Assembly: GCA_913774625.1 (NCBI GenBank)
Contig: CAJYHL010000015.1
Span: 1-64,000, forward strand
DNA from: an uncultured Acidovorax sp.
GTDB taxonomy: Bacteria; Pseudomonadota; Gammaproteobacteria; Burkholderiales; Burkholderiaceae_C
DNA: 64,000 bases
Direction: 5' to 3'
In this document: piece by piece, positions 53,331 through 64,000 of the stretch
Position numbering within the stretch: position 1 is the stretch's first letter
Layout: each line of letters starts with the position of its first letter
Translations under genes and position numbers: made by a program
Notes under the pieces: generated by a model
Databases searched by the model: none
Told to the model about the DNA's origin: nothing
The model's input: the letters and a program-made list of their open reading frames with translations, nothing else

Positions 53331-55463
53331 CTACTTGGGCCGCACCGCGTCGGCCGTGCCCTGGATGAAGGCCTTGATCTTGTCCACGTCCGCCGGCGTC
53401 AGCTTGCCGGTGAAGTCCGGCATGCCGCGCGACATGGCCGGGCCCTTGAAGACGAAGTTCTGCAGGTGCTCGATGTAGGCCGGGTCCATGTAGCCCAGGT
53501 TGGGGATGTTGCCGCCCCGGTCCACGCCGGGCACGCCGTGGCAGAAGACGCAGTTGCTCACGTAGAGCGCGGTGCCGGCGGGGATGTCCGCCGGGTCGTA
53601 CTTCACGCCCTGCACCAGCTTCTGGGCGGGCTGCGTGGCCGCCTCCGGCAGCTTGGCGTCGCCGTCCAGCACGAAGGTATAGACCGTTCCCGGCCCCACG
53701 CGCTCCGTGGCCCGCTGCGACAGGCCATAGACGCCGCCCCAGCCCGCCGCGATGGAGACGTACTGCTTGCCGTCCACCATGTAGGTCGATGGCGCGGCGA
53801 CCACGCCGGTGCCGGTGGGCGACTGCCACAGCTGCTTGCCCGTGCGTGCGTCGTAGGCGATGAAGCGGCCATCCGCCGTGCCCTGGAACACCAGGTTGCC
53901 GGCGGTGGTGAGCGTGCCGCCGTTCCAGGGCGAAACCTGCTCCTGCCGCCAGACCTCCTTCTGCCGCACCGGGTCCCAGGCGATCAGCCGGCCGAAGGGC
54001 TTGCTCTGGGGCGGCACCGCATTGGCGAACATGGCGGTGTTCCAGCCCACGCCCGACATGGGCTCGCCCGGCTTGTTGCCGTTGAAGGTCCAGGCCTTGT
54101 CGTCCATCAGGTTCAGCGGAACGTGCTGCGCGGGCAGATAGGCCAGGCCGGTCTGCGGGTTGAACGACATGGAATGCCAGTTGTGCGCGCCGAACGGCCC
54201 TGGAATGGCGTCGAAGGGCTTGTCCTTGGGCCGGGCCATCGCGGTCTCGATGGGGCGGCCCTTCTTGTCGTAGCCCTTGGCCCAGTTGACGGGCACGAAA
54301 TTCCTGGCCGAGATGAACTGCCCGTTGGTGCGGTCGATCACGAAGAAGAAGCCGTTCTTGGGCGCATGCAGGATCACCTTGCGCGGCTTGCCGGCGATGG
54401 TCAGGTCGGCAAGGATCATGGGCTGGGTGGAGGTGTAGTCCCAGTTGTCGCCCGGCGTTTCCTGGTAGTGCCACTTGTAGGTGCCGGTGTCCGGGTCCAG
54501 CGCCACGATGGAGGCCAGATACAGGTTGTCGCCGCCCTTGGGGCTGCGCTTGCGCTGCGACCAGGGCGAGCCGTTGCCCACGCCCACGTACATCAGGTTG
54601 AGCTCGGGGTCGAAGGTCAGCGTGTCCCAGGCGGTGCCGCCGCCGCCCGACTCCCAGTACTTGTTGCTCGGGTCCCAGGTCTTGGCTGCGGCGGCCATGG
54701 CCTCGTTCTCGTAGGGCTTGGACGGATCGCCCGGCACCGTGAACCAGCGCCACTTCTGGTCGCCCGTCTCGGCGTCGTAGGCCGTGATGTAGCCGCGCGC
54801 GCCGAATTCCGCGCCGCCGTTGCCGATGATGACCTTGCCCTTGAACACCCGGGGCGCGCCGGTGATGGTGTAGGAGAAGCGGTGGTCGGCGATGGTGTCC
54901 TTCTCCCAGACCTTCTTGCCCGTGGCCGCATCCAGCGCGATCAGCCGGCCGTCGAAGGCGCCCACGAAGACCTTGCCCTTCCAGATCGCCACGCCGCGGT
55001 TGACCACGTCGCAGCAGCCGCGGTAGCCCTTGGAGCGGTCCACCCCGGGGTCGAACACCCAGAGCCTGCGGCCGGTGCGCACGTCGATGGCATGCACCAC
55101 GCTCCAGGAGGCGGTGACGTACATCACGCCGTCCACCACCAGGGGCGTGGCCTCCACGCCGCGCGTGGATTCGAGCGGGTACGACCAGGCCAGGCCCAGC
55201 CGCTGTACGTTGTCCGCATTCACCTGGCCGAGCCGGCTGAAGCGCGTTTCCGCGTAGTCGAGGCCGTAGCTCGGCCAGTTCTCGGTGGCCTTGCCGTTGG
55301 CCGCGATCCAGGCGTCATCGACCTGGGCGGCGGCGTCGCCTGCAGCCTGGGCGGCGGCGGGCCCGGCCAGCAGCACCGCGGCGGCGAGCAGCCAGGGGCT
55401 GGCGAAAGCCCGGCCGGGGCGCGGCGCGGTGGGGGGCGTGGCGCGCGTCTTCGCGTGTCTCAT
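53331..55463 (-). CDS. PQQ-dependent quinohaemoprotein alcohol dehydrogenase
   Basis: The 710-residue periplasmic enzyme has a signal peptide (about 20-42, ending AQAA) and an eight-bladed PQQ propeller. The vicinal disulfide GCC (about 146-147, in YRGCCDVVNRG) and W-motif repeats such as LIALDAATGKKVWE are visible. A C-terminal cytochrome c domain has haem site CVFCHG near residue 636 and an axial Met in MSRGMPDF. This is the soluble type II quinohaemoprotein class, oxidising primary alcohols and passing electrons to an azurin or cytochrome. AAAGGAG precedes the ATG. Its regulator may be the adjacent AcoR-like protein. PQQ synthesis genes are not in the window. Confidence 0.94.
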   Translation of the reverse strand: MRHAKTRATPPTAPRPGRAFASPWLLAAAVLLAGPAAAQAAGDAAAQVDDAWIAANGKATENWPSYGLDYAETRFSRLGQVNADNVQRLGLAWSYPLESTRGVEATPLVVDGVMYVTASWSVVHAIDVRTGRRLWVFDPGVDRSKGYRGCCDVVNRGVAIWKGKVFVGAFDGRLIALDAATGKKVWEKDTIADHRFSYTITGAPRVFKGKVIIGNGGAEFGARGYITAYDAETGDQKWRWFTVPGDPSKPYENEAMAAAAKTWDPSNKYWESGGGGTAWDTLTFDPELNLMYVGVGNGSPWSQRKRSPKGGDNLYLASIVALDPDTGTYKWHYQETPGDNWDYTSTQPMILADLTIAGKPRKVILHAPKNGFFFVIDRTNGQFISARNFVPVNWAKGYDKKGRPIETAMARPKDKPFDAIPGPFGAHNWHSMSFNPQTGLAYLPAQHVPLNLMDDKAWTFNGNKPGEPMSGVGWNTAMFANAVPPQSKPFGRLIAWDPVRQKEVWRQEQVSPWNGGTLTTAGNLVFQGTADGRFIAYDARTGKQLWQSPTGTGVVAAPSTYMVDGKQYVSIAAGWGGVYGLSQRATERVGPGTVYTFVLDGDAKLPEAATQPAQKLVQGVKYDPADIPAGTALYVSNCVFCHGVPGVDRGGNIPNLGYMDPAYIEHLQNFVFKGPAMSRGMPDFTGKLTPADVDKIKAFIQGTADAVRPK

Positions 55464-55607
55464 CGTTGTCTCCTTTGCTTTGTCGTCGTCGATGGGGCGG
55501 CCCCCGGGCCGGCGCCGGCCGCGGGAGCCCCGCCGCCGGCCTGCGGCGATGCCGGCCGGGCAGAGGTGCGGAGCAGTTTAGGAGCGGCCCTGCATGCCGC
55601 TGAACCA

Positions 55608-55645
55608 GGGAATTTCCCGGGGGCGGAAGTGTTCCGCGATGGAAC
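55608..55645. promoter_or_regulatory. Two inverted repeats upstream of the quinohaemoprotein gene
   Basis: GGGAA-T-TTCCC (55608-55618) and GTTCC-N5-GGAAC (55631-55645) are centred about 150 and 175 bp upstream of the dehydrogenase start. This is the distance usual for activator sites. The nearby AcoR-like regulator is a candidate binder. No convincing sigma-54 promoter was found downstream. Confidence 0.4.
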
Positions 55646-55685
55646 GCCGCGCGACTCGGACGGTGGCGGTCGGTGGACTTGGACG

Positions 55686-55721
55686 GTGTCGGCGATCTCG
55701 CAGGGGATCGTCAACACGTTC
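55686..55721. repeat. Short dispersed repeat, copy B, with 12-bp arms
   Basis: GTGTCGGCGATC (55686-55697) and GATCGTCAACAC (55706-55717) pair at 10 of 12 positions around TCGCAGGG. The 16-nt core shared with copies A and C ends directly at the stop codon of the AcoR-like gene, just as copy A abuts the ftsY stop. Confidence 0.5.
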
Positions 55722-56939
55722 TTACTGCGCGGCGCTCCCGGCCTTGAGCGTGCGGTAGATCAGGCCGCGCGAGACGCCCAGCTGGCGCGCTGCGCGGGCC
55801 ACGTTGCCGTGGCAATCCTGCAGCGTGCGCAGCACCAGTTCGGCGCGCTGGTGGCTCAGGGGCGCGGGCTCGGCCGGGGCGGGCGCGGCGGCCTCGGCAT
55901 CGGGCGTGGGCCCGATGGTCTCTGCGGCCTCTGCGGCCGGGGGCGCCGCCGCCGATGGCGGCTCGGGCAGGGGCACGGGCGCCGGCACCAGCAGGCCGGA
56001 GGGGATGGCCTGCCCGCCCTGGCGCAGATGGGCGCGGGCCCATACGGCCAGGCCGCTGGGCAGGCGCAGCGGCTGGGCATCGGGCCGGGCCGAAAGCGCC
56101 AGCAGGCTCTCGAGCGTGCAGCCGAACGCGGAATCCACCGGCGTTCCCTCCGCCGCGGCAGCCGGCGCCAGGCGCCGGGCCATGCCGTTCGCCCAGGCCA
56201 GGGTGCCGTCGCCGCGCACGCCGGCCAGTGCCGCGAGGGGCGAGCCCAGCAGGCCAACATCGGCCTGGAAGGCGAGCACCAGCAGGTCGTCGGACTGCAG
56301 CTCCAGCAGCCGGTTCTCTATCGCCGATGCGTAGAGGTTGACCAGGGCGGATGCGTCGAAGCCGAAGCCGCTGCCTTCGGCGGTGATGTCCAGCACGCCC
56401 GCCAGCTGGCCCAGCCGGTTGCGGATCGGCGCCGCCGCGCAGTGCAGCACGGCGGCGGCCCCGCTGAAGTGTTCGCTGCCCTGCACCGTGCAGCCTTTTC
56501 CGGTGCGCGCCACGATGGCCAGCGCATTGGTGCCGAGCTGGTTTTCCGAGAGGTCCGAGCCCACCTGGCTCAGCAGGGGCAGCAGGGTGTCCCGGGCCTG
56601 GGCGGCATAGGCGCTGCTGTGGACGACGATGCCTTCCGGGCAGGTGAGGATCACGCGGCAGGGCGTTCCGGCCAGGGCCGCCTCCAGCCGTGCCAGCCCG
56701 CTGGCCGCGGCCTCGCGCAGCTGGCGGCTGGTGCGCAGGGCTGAATGCAGGCGCGTGCGGCTGACCAGGTCGGTGGCGGGTTTCCTGCCGGGCTCCTGGC
56801 CCCGGGAGAGGCAGCGGCCCCAGGACTGCAGCACGGCTTCCTGGACCAGTCCGGCGGGGTGGTCGCCCTGCTCGAAGAAACGCTCGCGGGCCAGGGCCAC
56901 GCGCTGTTCAGGGGTCGAGAAGAAAAGCTGCTGGGGCAT
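55722..56939 (-). CDS. AcoR-like Fis-type transcriptional regulator lacking the AAA+ domain
   Basis: The 405-residue protein starts like AcoR/DhaR regulators (RVALARERFFEQG, VLQSWGRCL). A GAF-type sensor follows (about 50-200, with SDLSENQLGTNALAI and FSGAAAVLHCAAAPIRNRLGQLAGVLDIT), then a PAS-like stretch (about 215-300) and an Ala/Pro-rich linker. A Fis-type helix-turn-helix closes it (LRTLQDCHGNVARAARQLGVSRGLIYRTLK, given as landmark positions 365-395). The sigma-54 AAA+ ATPase, with its GAFTGA motif, is absent. ATG 56939 was chosen for AGGAG nine bases upstream. It likely controls the flanking dehydrogenase or the divergent carrier gene. Confidence 0.86.
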   Translation of the reverse strand: MPQQLFFSTPEQRVALARERFFEQGDHPAGLVQEAVLQSWGRCLSRGQEPGRKPATDLVSRTRLHSALRTSRQLREAAASGLARLEAALAGTPCRVILTCPEGIVVHSSAYAAQARDTLLPLLSQVGSDLSENQLGTNALAIVARTGKGCTVQGSEHFSGAAAVLHCAAAPIRNRLGQLAGVLDITAEGSGFGFDASALVNLYASAIENRLLELQSDDLLVLAFQADVGLLGSPLAALAGVRGDGTLAWANGMARRLAPAAAAEGTPVDSAFGCTLESLLALSARPDAQPLRLPSGLAVWARAHLRQGGQAIPSGLLVPAPVPLPEPPSAAAPPAAEAAETIGPTPDAEAAAPAPAEPAPLSHQRAELVLRTLQDCHGNVARAARQLGVSRGLIYRTLKAGSAAQ

Positions 56940-57032
56940 CGGTTGGGGCTCCTGTCGCGGCCGGGGCTCGGTTCCGGGCGCCTGCACTGTGCCCGCCGGT
57001 CGCGGGCCTGTCGATACGGATTGACCCCTGGG

Positions 57033-57048
57033 GATCGTCAACATGTTC
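57033..57048. repeat. Short dispersed repeat, copy C
   Basis: GATCGTCAACATGTTC differs at one base from copy B and two from copy A. It lies 94 bp upstream of the AcoR-like gene. TTGAC (57021-57025) and GTCAA (57037-57041) form a further dyad around it. Confidence 0.45.
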
Positions 57049-57060
57049 CTGCGGACCCAC

Positions 57061-57236
57061 TCTCAAACTTTCAAACTCGTTCGCATATTCATCGATTGAA
57101 TGGATGCATAGATCAATTCCATTTGACTTGTATACACCGCGTTCGGACACTGCGCGCCAGCGCATTGATTTGCGTCATATGGAAACAATTCTTGGGGTTG
57201 CGTTACAGCACCCTCTACCTTAGGGAGATCACGCGA
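57061..57236. promoter_or_regulatory. AT-richer divergent regulatory region with two dyads
   Basis: The 297-bp gap between the AcoR-like gene and the carrier gene drops clearly in GC. It holds the dyad ATTCA-TCGAT-TGAAT (57087-57101) and the palindrome TGTATACA (57129-57136), which resembles GntR-family half-sites. A GGGAG Shine-Dalgarno (57223-57227) precedes the carrier start. No gene is seen in the gap. Confidence 0.45.
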
Positions 57237-58913
57237 ATGGCTGTTACACCAGCAGGGACCGCCGGAGGTTCCACCGATTCCTCCGCTCCAGGCTTTCTGG
57301 ACAAGGAACGCATCATTGCCGGCCCCGGCTTCAACCGGTGGCTGGTGCCCCCGGCGGCGCTGGCCATCCATCTGTGCATCGGCATGGCCTACGGCTTCTC
57401 GGTGTTCTGGCTGCCGCTGTCCAAGGCGCTGGCCACGGCCGGCACGGGCGCTGCCTGCCCGAAGGAAATGAGCTTCTTCGCCGAGCTGTTCGCCACCGGC
57501 TGCGACTGGCGCGTGGCCACGCTGGGCTGGATGTACACGCTGTTCTTCGTCTTCCTGGGCTGCTCCGCCGCCGTCTGGGGCGGCTGGCTGGAACGTGCCG
57601 GCCCGCGCAAGGCGGGCGTGGTGTCGGCCCTGTGCTGGTGCGGCGGCATGCTGCTGTCGGCCCTGGGCATCCACCTGCACCAGTTCTGGCTGATGATCCT
57701 GGGCTCGGGCGTCATCGGCGGCATCGGGCTGGGGCTGGGCTACATCTCGCCCGTCTCCACCCTCATCAAGTGGTTCCCCGACCGGCGCGGCATGGCGACC
57801 GGCATGGCCATCATGGGCTTCGGCGGCGGCGCGATGATCGGCTCGCCCCTGGCCGTGGAGCTGATGCGCTACTTCTCCACTCCCACCGACGTGGGCGTGA
57901 TGCAGACCTTCGTGGTCATGGCCCTGGTCTATTTCGTGTTCATGATGGCCGGCGCGCTGGGCTACCGCGTGCCCGCATCGGGCTGGAAGCCGGAAGGCTG
58001 GACGCCTCCCCCGCCCAGCGCCAACGCGATGATCACGCAGCGCCACGTCCACGTGAAGCGCGTCTGGGGCATTCCCCAGTTCTGGCTGATCTGGCTGGTG
58101 CTGTGCATGAACGTGAGCGCCGGCATCGGCGTGATCGGCATGTCCTCGCCCATGCTGCAGGAAGTGTTCGGCGGCGCGCTGATCGGCTTGCAGCAGAGGT
58201 TCACCGAACTCGACAAGACCCAGCTGGCGGCCGTCGCGGCCGTGGCCGGCGGTTTCACGGCACTGCTCTCGCTCTTCAACATCGGCGGCCGCTTCTTCTG
58301 GGCCAGCCTGTCCGACAAGCTCGGCCGCAAGATGACCTACGTGGTCTTCTTCGTGCTGGGCGGCCTGCTGTACGCCAGCATTCCCGGCTCCGCCGCTGCG
58401 GGCCACAAGCTGCTGTTCGTGGGCGCCTTCTGCATCATCCTGTCGATGTACGGCGGCGGCTTCGCCACGGTGCCGGCCTATCTGGCCGACATCTTCGGCA
58501 CGCAGTTCGTGGGCGCCATCCACGGCCGCCTGCTCACCGCCTGGGCCACGGCCGGCATCCTGGGCCCGGTGGTCGTGAACTACATGCGCGAATACCAGCT
58601 GGGCCTGGGCTTGCCGCGCGAGCAGGTCTACAACCAGACCATGTACATCCTGGTCGGCATGCTGGTCATCGGCCTGATCGCCAACCTGCTGGTGCGTCCG
58701 CTGGCCGACAAGTGGTTCATGAGCGACGAAGAACTGGCGCACGAGAAGAAGCTCGCGCACGAGAAGAGCGCGGCTGCCGAAGTCGGCGCCGGCTCGGGCG
58801 GCGGCGGCGCCACCAGCCCCGCGCTGGTGGTCTTCGCCTGGGCCGCCGTGGGCATCCCGCTGGCCTGGGGCATCTACAAGACCCTGGTGAGCGCAGCGAA
58901 GTTCTTCAACTGA
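57237..58913 (+). CDS. Oxalate/formate-type MFS transporter (OFA family)
   Basis: The 558-residue protein has 12 or more membrane segments and the MFS layout, with [21 protein letters not shown] after TM2 and a central hydrophilic loop (about 245-280). A charged C-terminal tail ([20 protein letters not shown]) and one extra terminal helix follow. Blocks such as [35 protein letters not shown] and [15 protein letters not shown] fit the OFA (OxlT-like) family. Substrates of OFA members include oxalate, formate and other carboxylates. The downstream molybdenum oxidoreductase and FdhD suggest formate. GGGAG precedes the ATG by nine bases. Confidence 0.88.
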   Translation: MAVTPAGTAGGSTDSSAPGFLDKERIIAGPGFNRWLVPPAALAIHLCIGMAYGFSVFWLPLSKALATAGTGAACPKEMSFFAELFATGCDWRVATLGWMYTLFFVFLGCSAAVWGGWLERAGPRKAGVVSALCWCGGMLLSALGIHLHQFWLMILGSGVIGGIGLGLGYISPVSTLIKWFPDRRGMATGMAIMGFGGGAMIGSPLAVELMRYFSTPTDVGVMQTFVVMALVYFVFMMAGALGYRVPASGWKPEGWTPPPPSANAMITQRHVHVKRVWGIPQFWLIWLVLCMNVSAGIGVIGMSSPMLQEVFGGALIGLQQRFTELDKTQLAAVAAVAGGFTALLSLFNIGGRFFWASLSDKLGRKMTYVVFFVLGGLLYASIPGSAAAGHKLLFVGAFCIILSMYGGGFATVPAYLADIFGTQFVGAIHGRLLTAWATAGILGPVVVNYMREYQLGLGLPREQVYNQTMYILVGMLVIGLIANLLVRPLADKWFMSDEELAHEKKLAHEKSAAAEVGAGSGGGGATSPALVVFAWAAVGIPLAWGIYKTLVSAAKFFN

Positions 58914-58932
58914 GAAGAGCGGCCATCCCGAG

Positions 58933-60453
58933 ATGCTGCCCGGCTCCCTCAATCGGCGGATCGGTGCAGCAGCACGCAGCTTCGCTGCGCAGCTGCAAGG
59001 CGGTTTCGAACTGCAGCCCGCGCCTGCGGGCCAGCCGCCTGTGCTGCGCTGCGGCGGGCGTGCTTTGAATGGCGATTTCGAAGCCATCGACCGCTTCACC
59101 GCGCAGACCGGCGTGCGCGCCACGGTGTTCGCCCGCCAGGGCGAGGACTTCCTGCGCATCGCCACCTCGGTGCGCAAGCAGGATGGCGAGCGCGCCGTCG
59201 GCACGCTGCTGGACCGCTCCCATCCGGCCTACCGGTCGCTGACCGCCGGGCGCTCCTATGCCGGCTACGCCACGCTGTTCGGCCGGCAGAACCTGACGCG
59301 CTACGACCCGGTCCGCGATGCGGCGGGCCAGGTGGTGGGCGTGCTCTACGTGGGGCTGGACGTGAGCGAGATGCCGGCGCTGGGCGCGGCCGCGCGGCTG
59401 GCGCTGTCGGTGGTGGCCGGGCAGTACGCGATCGGCGCCCTGGCCTGGGCCCTGCTGCCGCCCTTGCAGCCGGCCTGGCTCGCGGTGTCGGTGGCGCTGC
59501 CGCCGCTGGTCGCGGCGATGGTTTACGTCCTGGCGCGGCGCGGCATCAGCCGGCCGGTGGCCGAGGGCTGCGCCGCGGCGCAGCGCATGGCCGCAGGCGA
59601 CCTCACCACGCAGATGCATGTCGATCGCCGCGACGAGGTCGGCCAGATGCTGCAGGCCATCAACGGCATCGGCGTGGGCCTGAGCGGCCTGGTGACCCAG
59701 GTGCGCCAGCGTGCCGAGGCGCTGCGCGTGGCCACCCGCGAGATCGCCGAAGGCAATGGCGACCTGGCCTCCCGCACGGAGGAGCAGGCCGCCGAGCTGA
59801 ACGCAGCGGCTTCGACGCTGCGGAGCCTCACGGCCACGGTGGCGCAGAACGCCGAACATGCCCGGCAGGTGAACGGCCTGATGGGCGAAGTGTCACAAGC
59901 CTCGACGCAAAGCGGCGAGGCGGTGGAGCGCGTGGTGCAGACCATGGCCGAGATGCGGCAGGACTCCCACCGCATCCAGGAAATCATCGGGATGATCGAC
60001 GGCATCGCCTTCCAGACCAACATCCTCGCCCTGAATGCAGCCGTCGAGGCGGCCCGGGCGGGCGAGCAGGGGCGGGGCTTCGCGGTGGTCGCGTCGGAGG
60101 TGCGGGCGCTGGCGCAGCGCTCGGCCGGTGCCGCCCGCGAGATCCGCACGCTGATCGCCACCTCGGTGGCGCGGGCGGACAGCGGCGGCAGCCTGGCCGA
60201 TGCGGCGCATGCCTCCATGCAGGGCATCGCGGGCTCCATCGGCAACGTCACGCAGCTCATGGAAGGCATCGCCTCTGCCAGCGGCGAACAGAGCCAGGGG
60301 ATCGAAGGCATCCACGAAAGCGTGGGCCGCATCGAGCAGATGACCCAGCAGAACGCGGCCCTGGTCGAACAGGCCGCTGCGGCGGCGCTGCGCATGCGCG
60401 AGCAGGCCGCCGGGCTGGCCGACGCGGCCGCGAAGTTCAGGACACCCACATGA
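58933..60453 (+). CDS. Methyl-accepting chemotaxis protein with N-terminal Cache domain and no leading membrane helix
   Basis: The 506-residue chemoreceptor has a Cache_3/Cache_2-type sensor (about 5-148: [31 protein letters not shown]-like turn, [22 protein letters not shown]). Two adjacent hydrophobic segments follow (about 154-177 and 180-202), then a HAMP-like region (203-255) and the MCP signalling domain with [20 protein letters not shown] (about 352-371). It lacks an N-terminal signal anchor. An in-frame stop at 58888-58890 and no start codon in between show that it cannot extend upstream. No CheR-binding pentapeptide is at the C terminus. It lies 19 bp after the carrier gene. Confidence 0.88.
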   Translation: MLPGSLNRRIGAAARSFAAQLQGGFELQPAPAGQPPVLRCGGRALNGDFEAIDRFTAQTGVRATVFARQGEDFLRIATSVRKQDGERAVGTLLDRSHPAYRSLTAGRSYAGYATLFGRQNLTRYDPVRDAAGQVVGVLYVGLDVSEMPALGAAARLALSVVAGQYAIGALAWALLPPLQPAWLAVSVALPPLVAAMVYVLARRGISRPVAEGCAAAQRMAAGDLTTQMHVDRRDEVGQMLQAINGIGVGLSGLVTQVRQRAEALRVATREIAEGNGDLASRTEEQAAELNAAASTLRSLTATVAQNAEHARQVNGLMGEVSQASTQSGEAVERVVQTMAEMRQDSHRIQEIIGMIDGIAFQTNILALNAAVEAARAGEQGRGFAVVASEVRALAQRSAGAAREIRTLIATSVARADSGGSLADAAHASMQGIAGSIGNVTQLMEGIASASGEQSQGIEGIHESVGRIEQMTQQNAALVEQAAAAALRMREQAAGLADAAAKFRTPT

Positions 60454-60602
60454 GGAAGCTGCTGCTGTAGCAGCCAGCCTGCCGCCATGACCCGGCTAAG
60501 GCCAGGGGCAGCAGGACGGGCGTAGCCTGTGGACGTCGCCTGGCGGCGGCACCGGCTGCCGCGGCTCTTCCACCCGCAATCATTCCTATCGAGGAGACGG
60601 CC

Positions 60603-62920
<2,318 letters not shown>

Positions 62921-62924
<4 letters not shown>

Positions 62925-64000
62925 GCGCCCAGCCCGCATCGACCTCGCCCGTGCTCTCGCCTCTGGCCTGGGATCTGCTGCAGGCCCTGGCCGAAGAGGG
63001 CGAGGGCGGCGAAGCCGTCTCGCTGCCCCGCCTGGGCAAGCGGCTGGGGCAGGGCGCCAGCGTGCTCATGCGCCAGCTCAGCCTGATGGGCGACGCTGTG
63101 ATCGGCGGCACGCCCGGCCCCGGCTGGGTGCGCGTGGCCGAGGAGGGCGGCCGCTGGACGGCGCAGCTCACCGGCGCCGGAGCCGCCTTCGTGGCGGCGC
63201 AGGCGGCCGGCCAGGGGGCCTCCGCCGATGGCGACGAGGAAGACGACGACGGCGACGACGGCGGCGACACCGCACGTGCCGGCGCAGAGCCCCCGCTGTC
63301 CCCGCTGGCCCGGCACACGGTACGCGTCTTCGGCGAAGCCGGCCTGCCGCCCGAGGGGGCGGAACGCTCCGACGTCCTCGCCACCGAGATACCCGTCGCC
63401 CTGGTGTTCAACGGCATCTCCCACGCGGTGATGATGGCCACGCCCGAGTCGCTGGGCGACTTCGCCCTGGGCTTCGCGCTGAGCGAAGGCATTCTCGACC
63501 GGGCCGAGGACTGCCGCGGCATCGGCCTGCGCCGGGCCGACGGCAGCGCCGCCCAGCTGCCGCCCGGCGTGCCGGGCGTCGAAGTGCATCTGGAGATCTC
63601 CACGCGCTGCATGGAGCGCCTGCGCCACCGCCGGCGCAGCATGGCCGGGCGCACCGGCTGCGGCGTCTGCGGCGTGGAGAGCTTCGCCGCCCTCGACCTG
63701 GCGCCCGAACGCCTGCCCGCGCGCGACTGGATCGGCCGGGTGGACCTGCCCCTGGTGCTGCAGGCCTTCTCGCAGCTCGGCGCCTGGCAGCTGCACAACG
63801 CGCAGGCCGGCGCGCTGCATGCCGCCGGCTGGGCGGGCCTGGACGGCCGCCTGGTCACCGTGTGCGAAGACGTGGGCCGCCACAATGCGCTGGACAAGCT
63901 CATCGGCCGGCTGGCGCGCATGGGGCGGCTGGGGGGGGCGGGCGTCGTGCTGCTCAGCAGCCGCGGCAGCCACGAGCTGGTGCGCAAATGCGCCCGCGTG
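62921..64000 (+). CDS. fdhD: FdhD sulfurtransferase with fused N-terminal helix-turn-helix-like domain (3' end outside window)
   Basis: One uninterrupted frame of 360 codons runs from GTG 62921 to the window edge. Residues 1-95 look like a small winged-helix domain (LSPLAWDLLQALAEE, VSLPRLGKRLGQGASVLMRQ). An acidic linker (about 103-116, DGDEEDDDGDDGGD) and then FdhD from about 128 follow: TEIPVALVFNGISHAVMMA, the CxxC TGCGVCG (Cys247, Cys250) and CEDVGRHNALDKLIGR. FdhD passes sulfur to the Mo-bis-MGD cofactor of formate dehydrogenases. The GTG overlaps the oxidoreductase stop by four bases. About 45 C-terminal residues probably lie beyond position 64000. Confidence 0.88.

Noticed and set aside
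55460-55717. An 85-codon minus-strand frame beginning MLTIPCEIADTV upstream of the quinohaemoprotein gene
   Set aside because: It starts inside repeat copy B, and the AcoR-like gene has an extended reading that begins MLTIP because copy C lies there. The shared start is caused by the repeat and does not indicate a protein.

Overview
The window is a GC-rich (roughly 70 %), densely packed bacterial chromosome segment. Gene content points to a betaproteobacterium of the order Burkholderiales, most likely family Comamonadaceae (Acidovorax, Alicycliphilus or Melaminivora type). The reasons are the CX14CX2C-type QueE, the DUF3460-scpA pair, the Mrp-type ApbC and the dispersed intergenic repeats built on ATAGCTG and on CCCCCTGAATCG, which I associate with that family. 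Placement below family is not supported. No rRNA, tRNA, CRISPR array, intact insertion sequence or prophage was seen, and no gene is visibly broken.

Layout. 0.1-5.7 kb: ftsY on the minus strand, then an M16 peptidase pair (one catalytic, one without the zinc motif), rsmD and coaD. 5.8-14.3 kb: a four-gene accessory block with a transglutaminase/DUF2126 putative amidoligase, a circularly permuted ATP-grasp/alpha-E protein, a second transglutaminase and a convergent zinc-ribbon HExxH protein. This looks like a peptide ligation and cleavage system whose substrate is unknown. 14.4-19.2 kb: small stress-type proteins (BON lipoprotein, ferritin-like, DUF883, a 54-residue DUF1328 protein) next to a CHASE3 histidine kinase, a NarL/LuxR regulator and a stand-alone receiver. 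19.3-25.1 kb: moeB, ctpA, gpmA, rhodanese, grxC, secB, gpsA and a 24-residue membrane peptide. 25.2-33.7 kb: panBC, a 7TM diguanylate cyclase, nadC-nadA, a pabB-pabC fusion and a DTW-domain tRNA enzyme.

33.6-43.3 kb is an all-minus run. It holds a secreted hydrolase, a tautomerase, queD, queE, bioF, bioD, bioA, panD, nadB, scpA and a DUF3460 gene. bioA/bioD/bioF/queE are joined by three consecutive ATGA stop-start overlaps, so biotin and queuosine precursor genes appear to be translationally coupled. 43.4-53.2 kb: a BamE-like lipoprotein, YitT, a small lipoprotein, metG, poxB, a patatin, an Mrr-like membrane protein, apbC and a LysR regulator.

53.3-64.0 kb is a one-carbon/alcohol oxidation region. 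It has a PQQ-dependent quinohaemoprotein alcohol dehydrogenase, an AcoR-like regulator lacking the AAA+ domain, an oxalate/formate-type MFS carrier, a chemoreceptor with an apparently cytoplasmic Cache domain, a YdeP/FdhF-type molybdenum oxidoreductase and an FdhD fused to an N-terminal helix-turn-helix-like domain that runs off the window edge. The parts fit sensing, import and oxidation of a small carboxylate such as formate, but the substrate is inferred from neighbours only.

All functions below rest on motif recognition by eye; no database search was possible.
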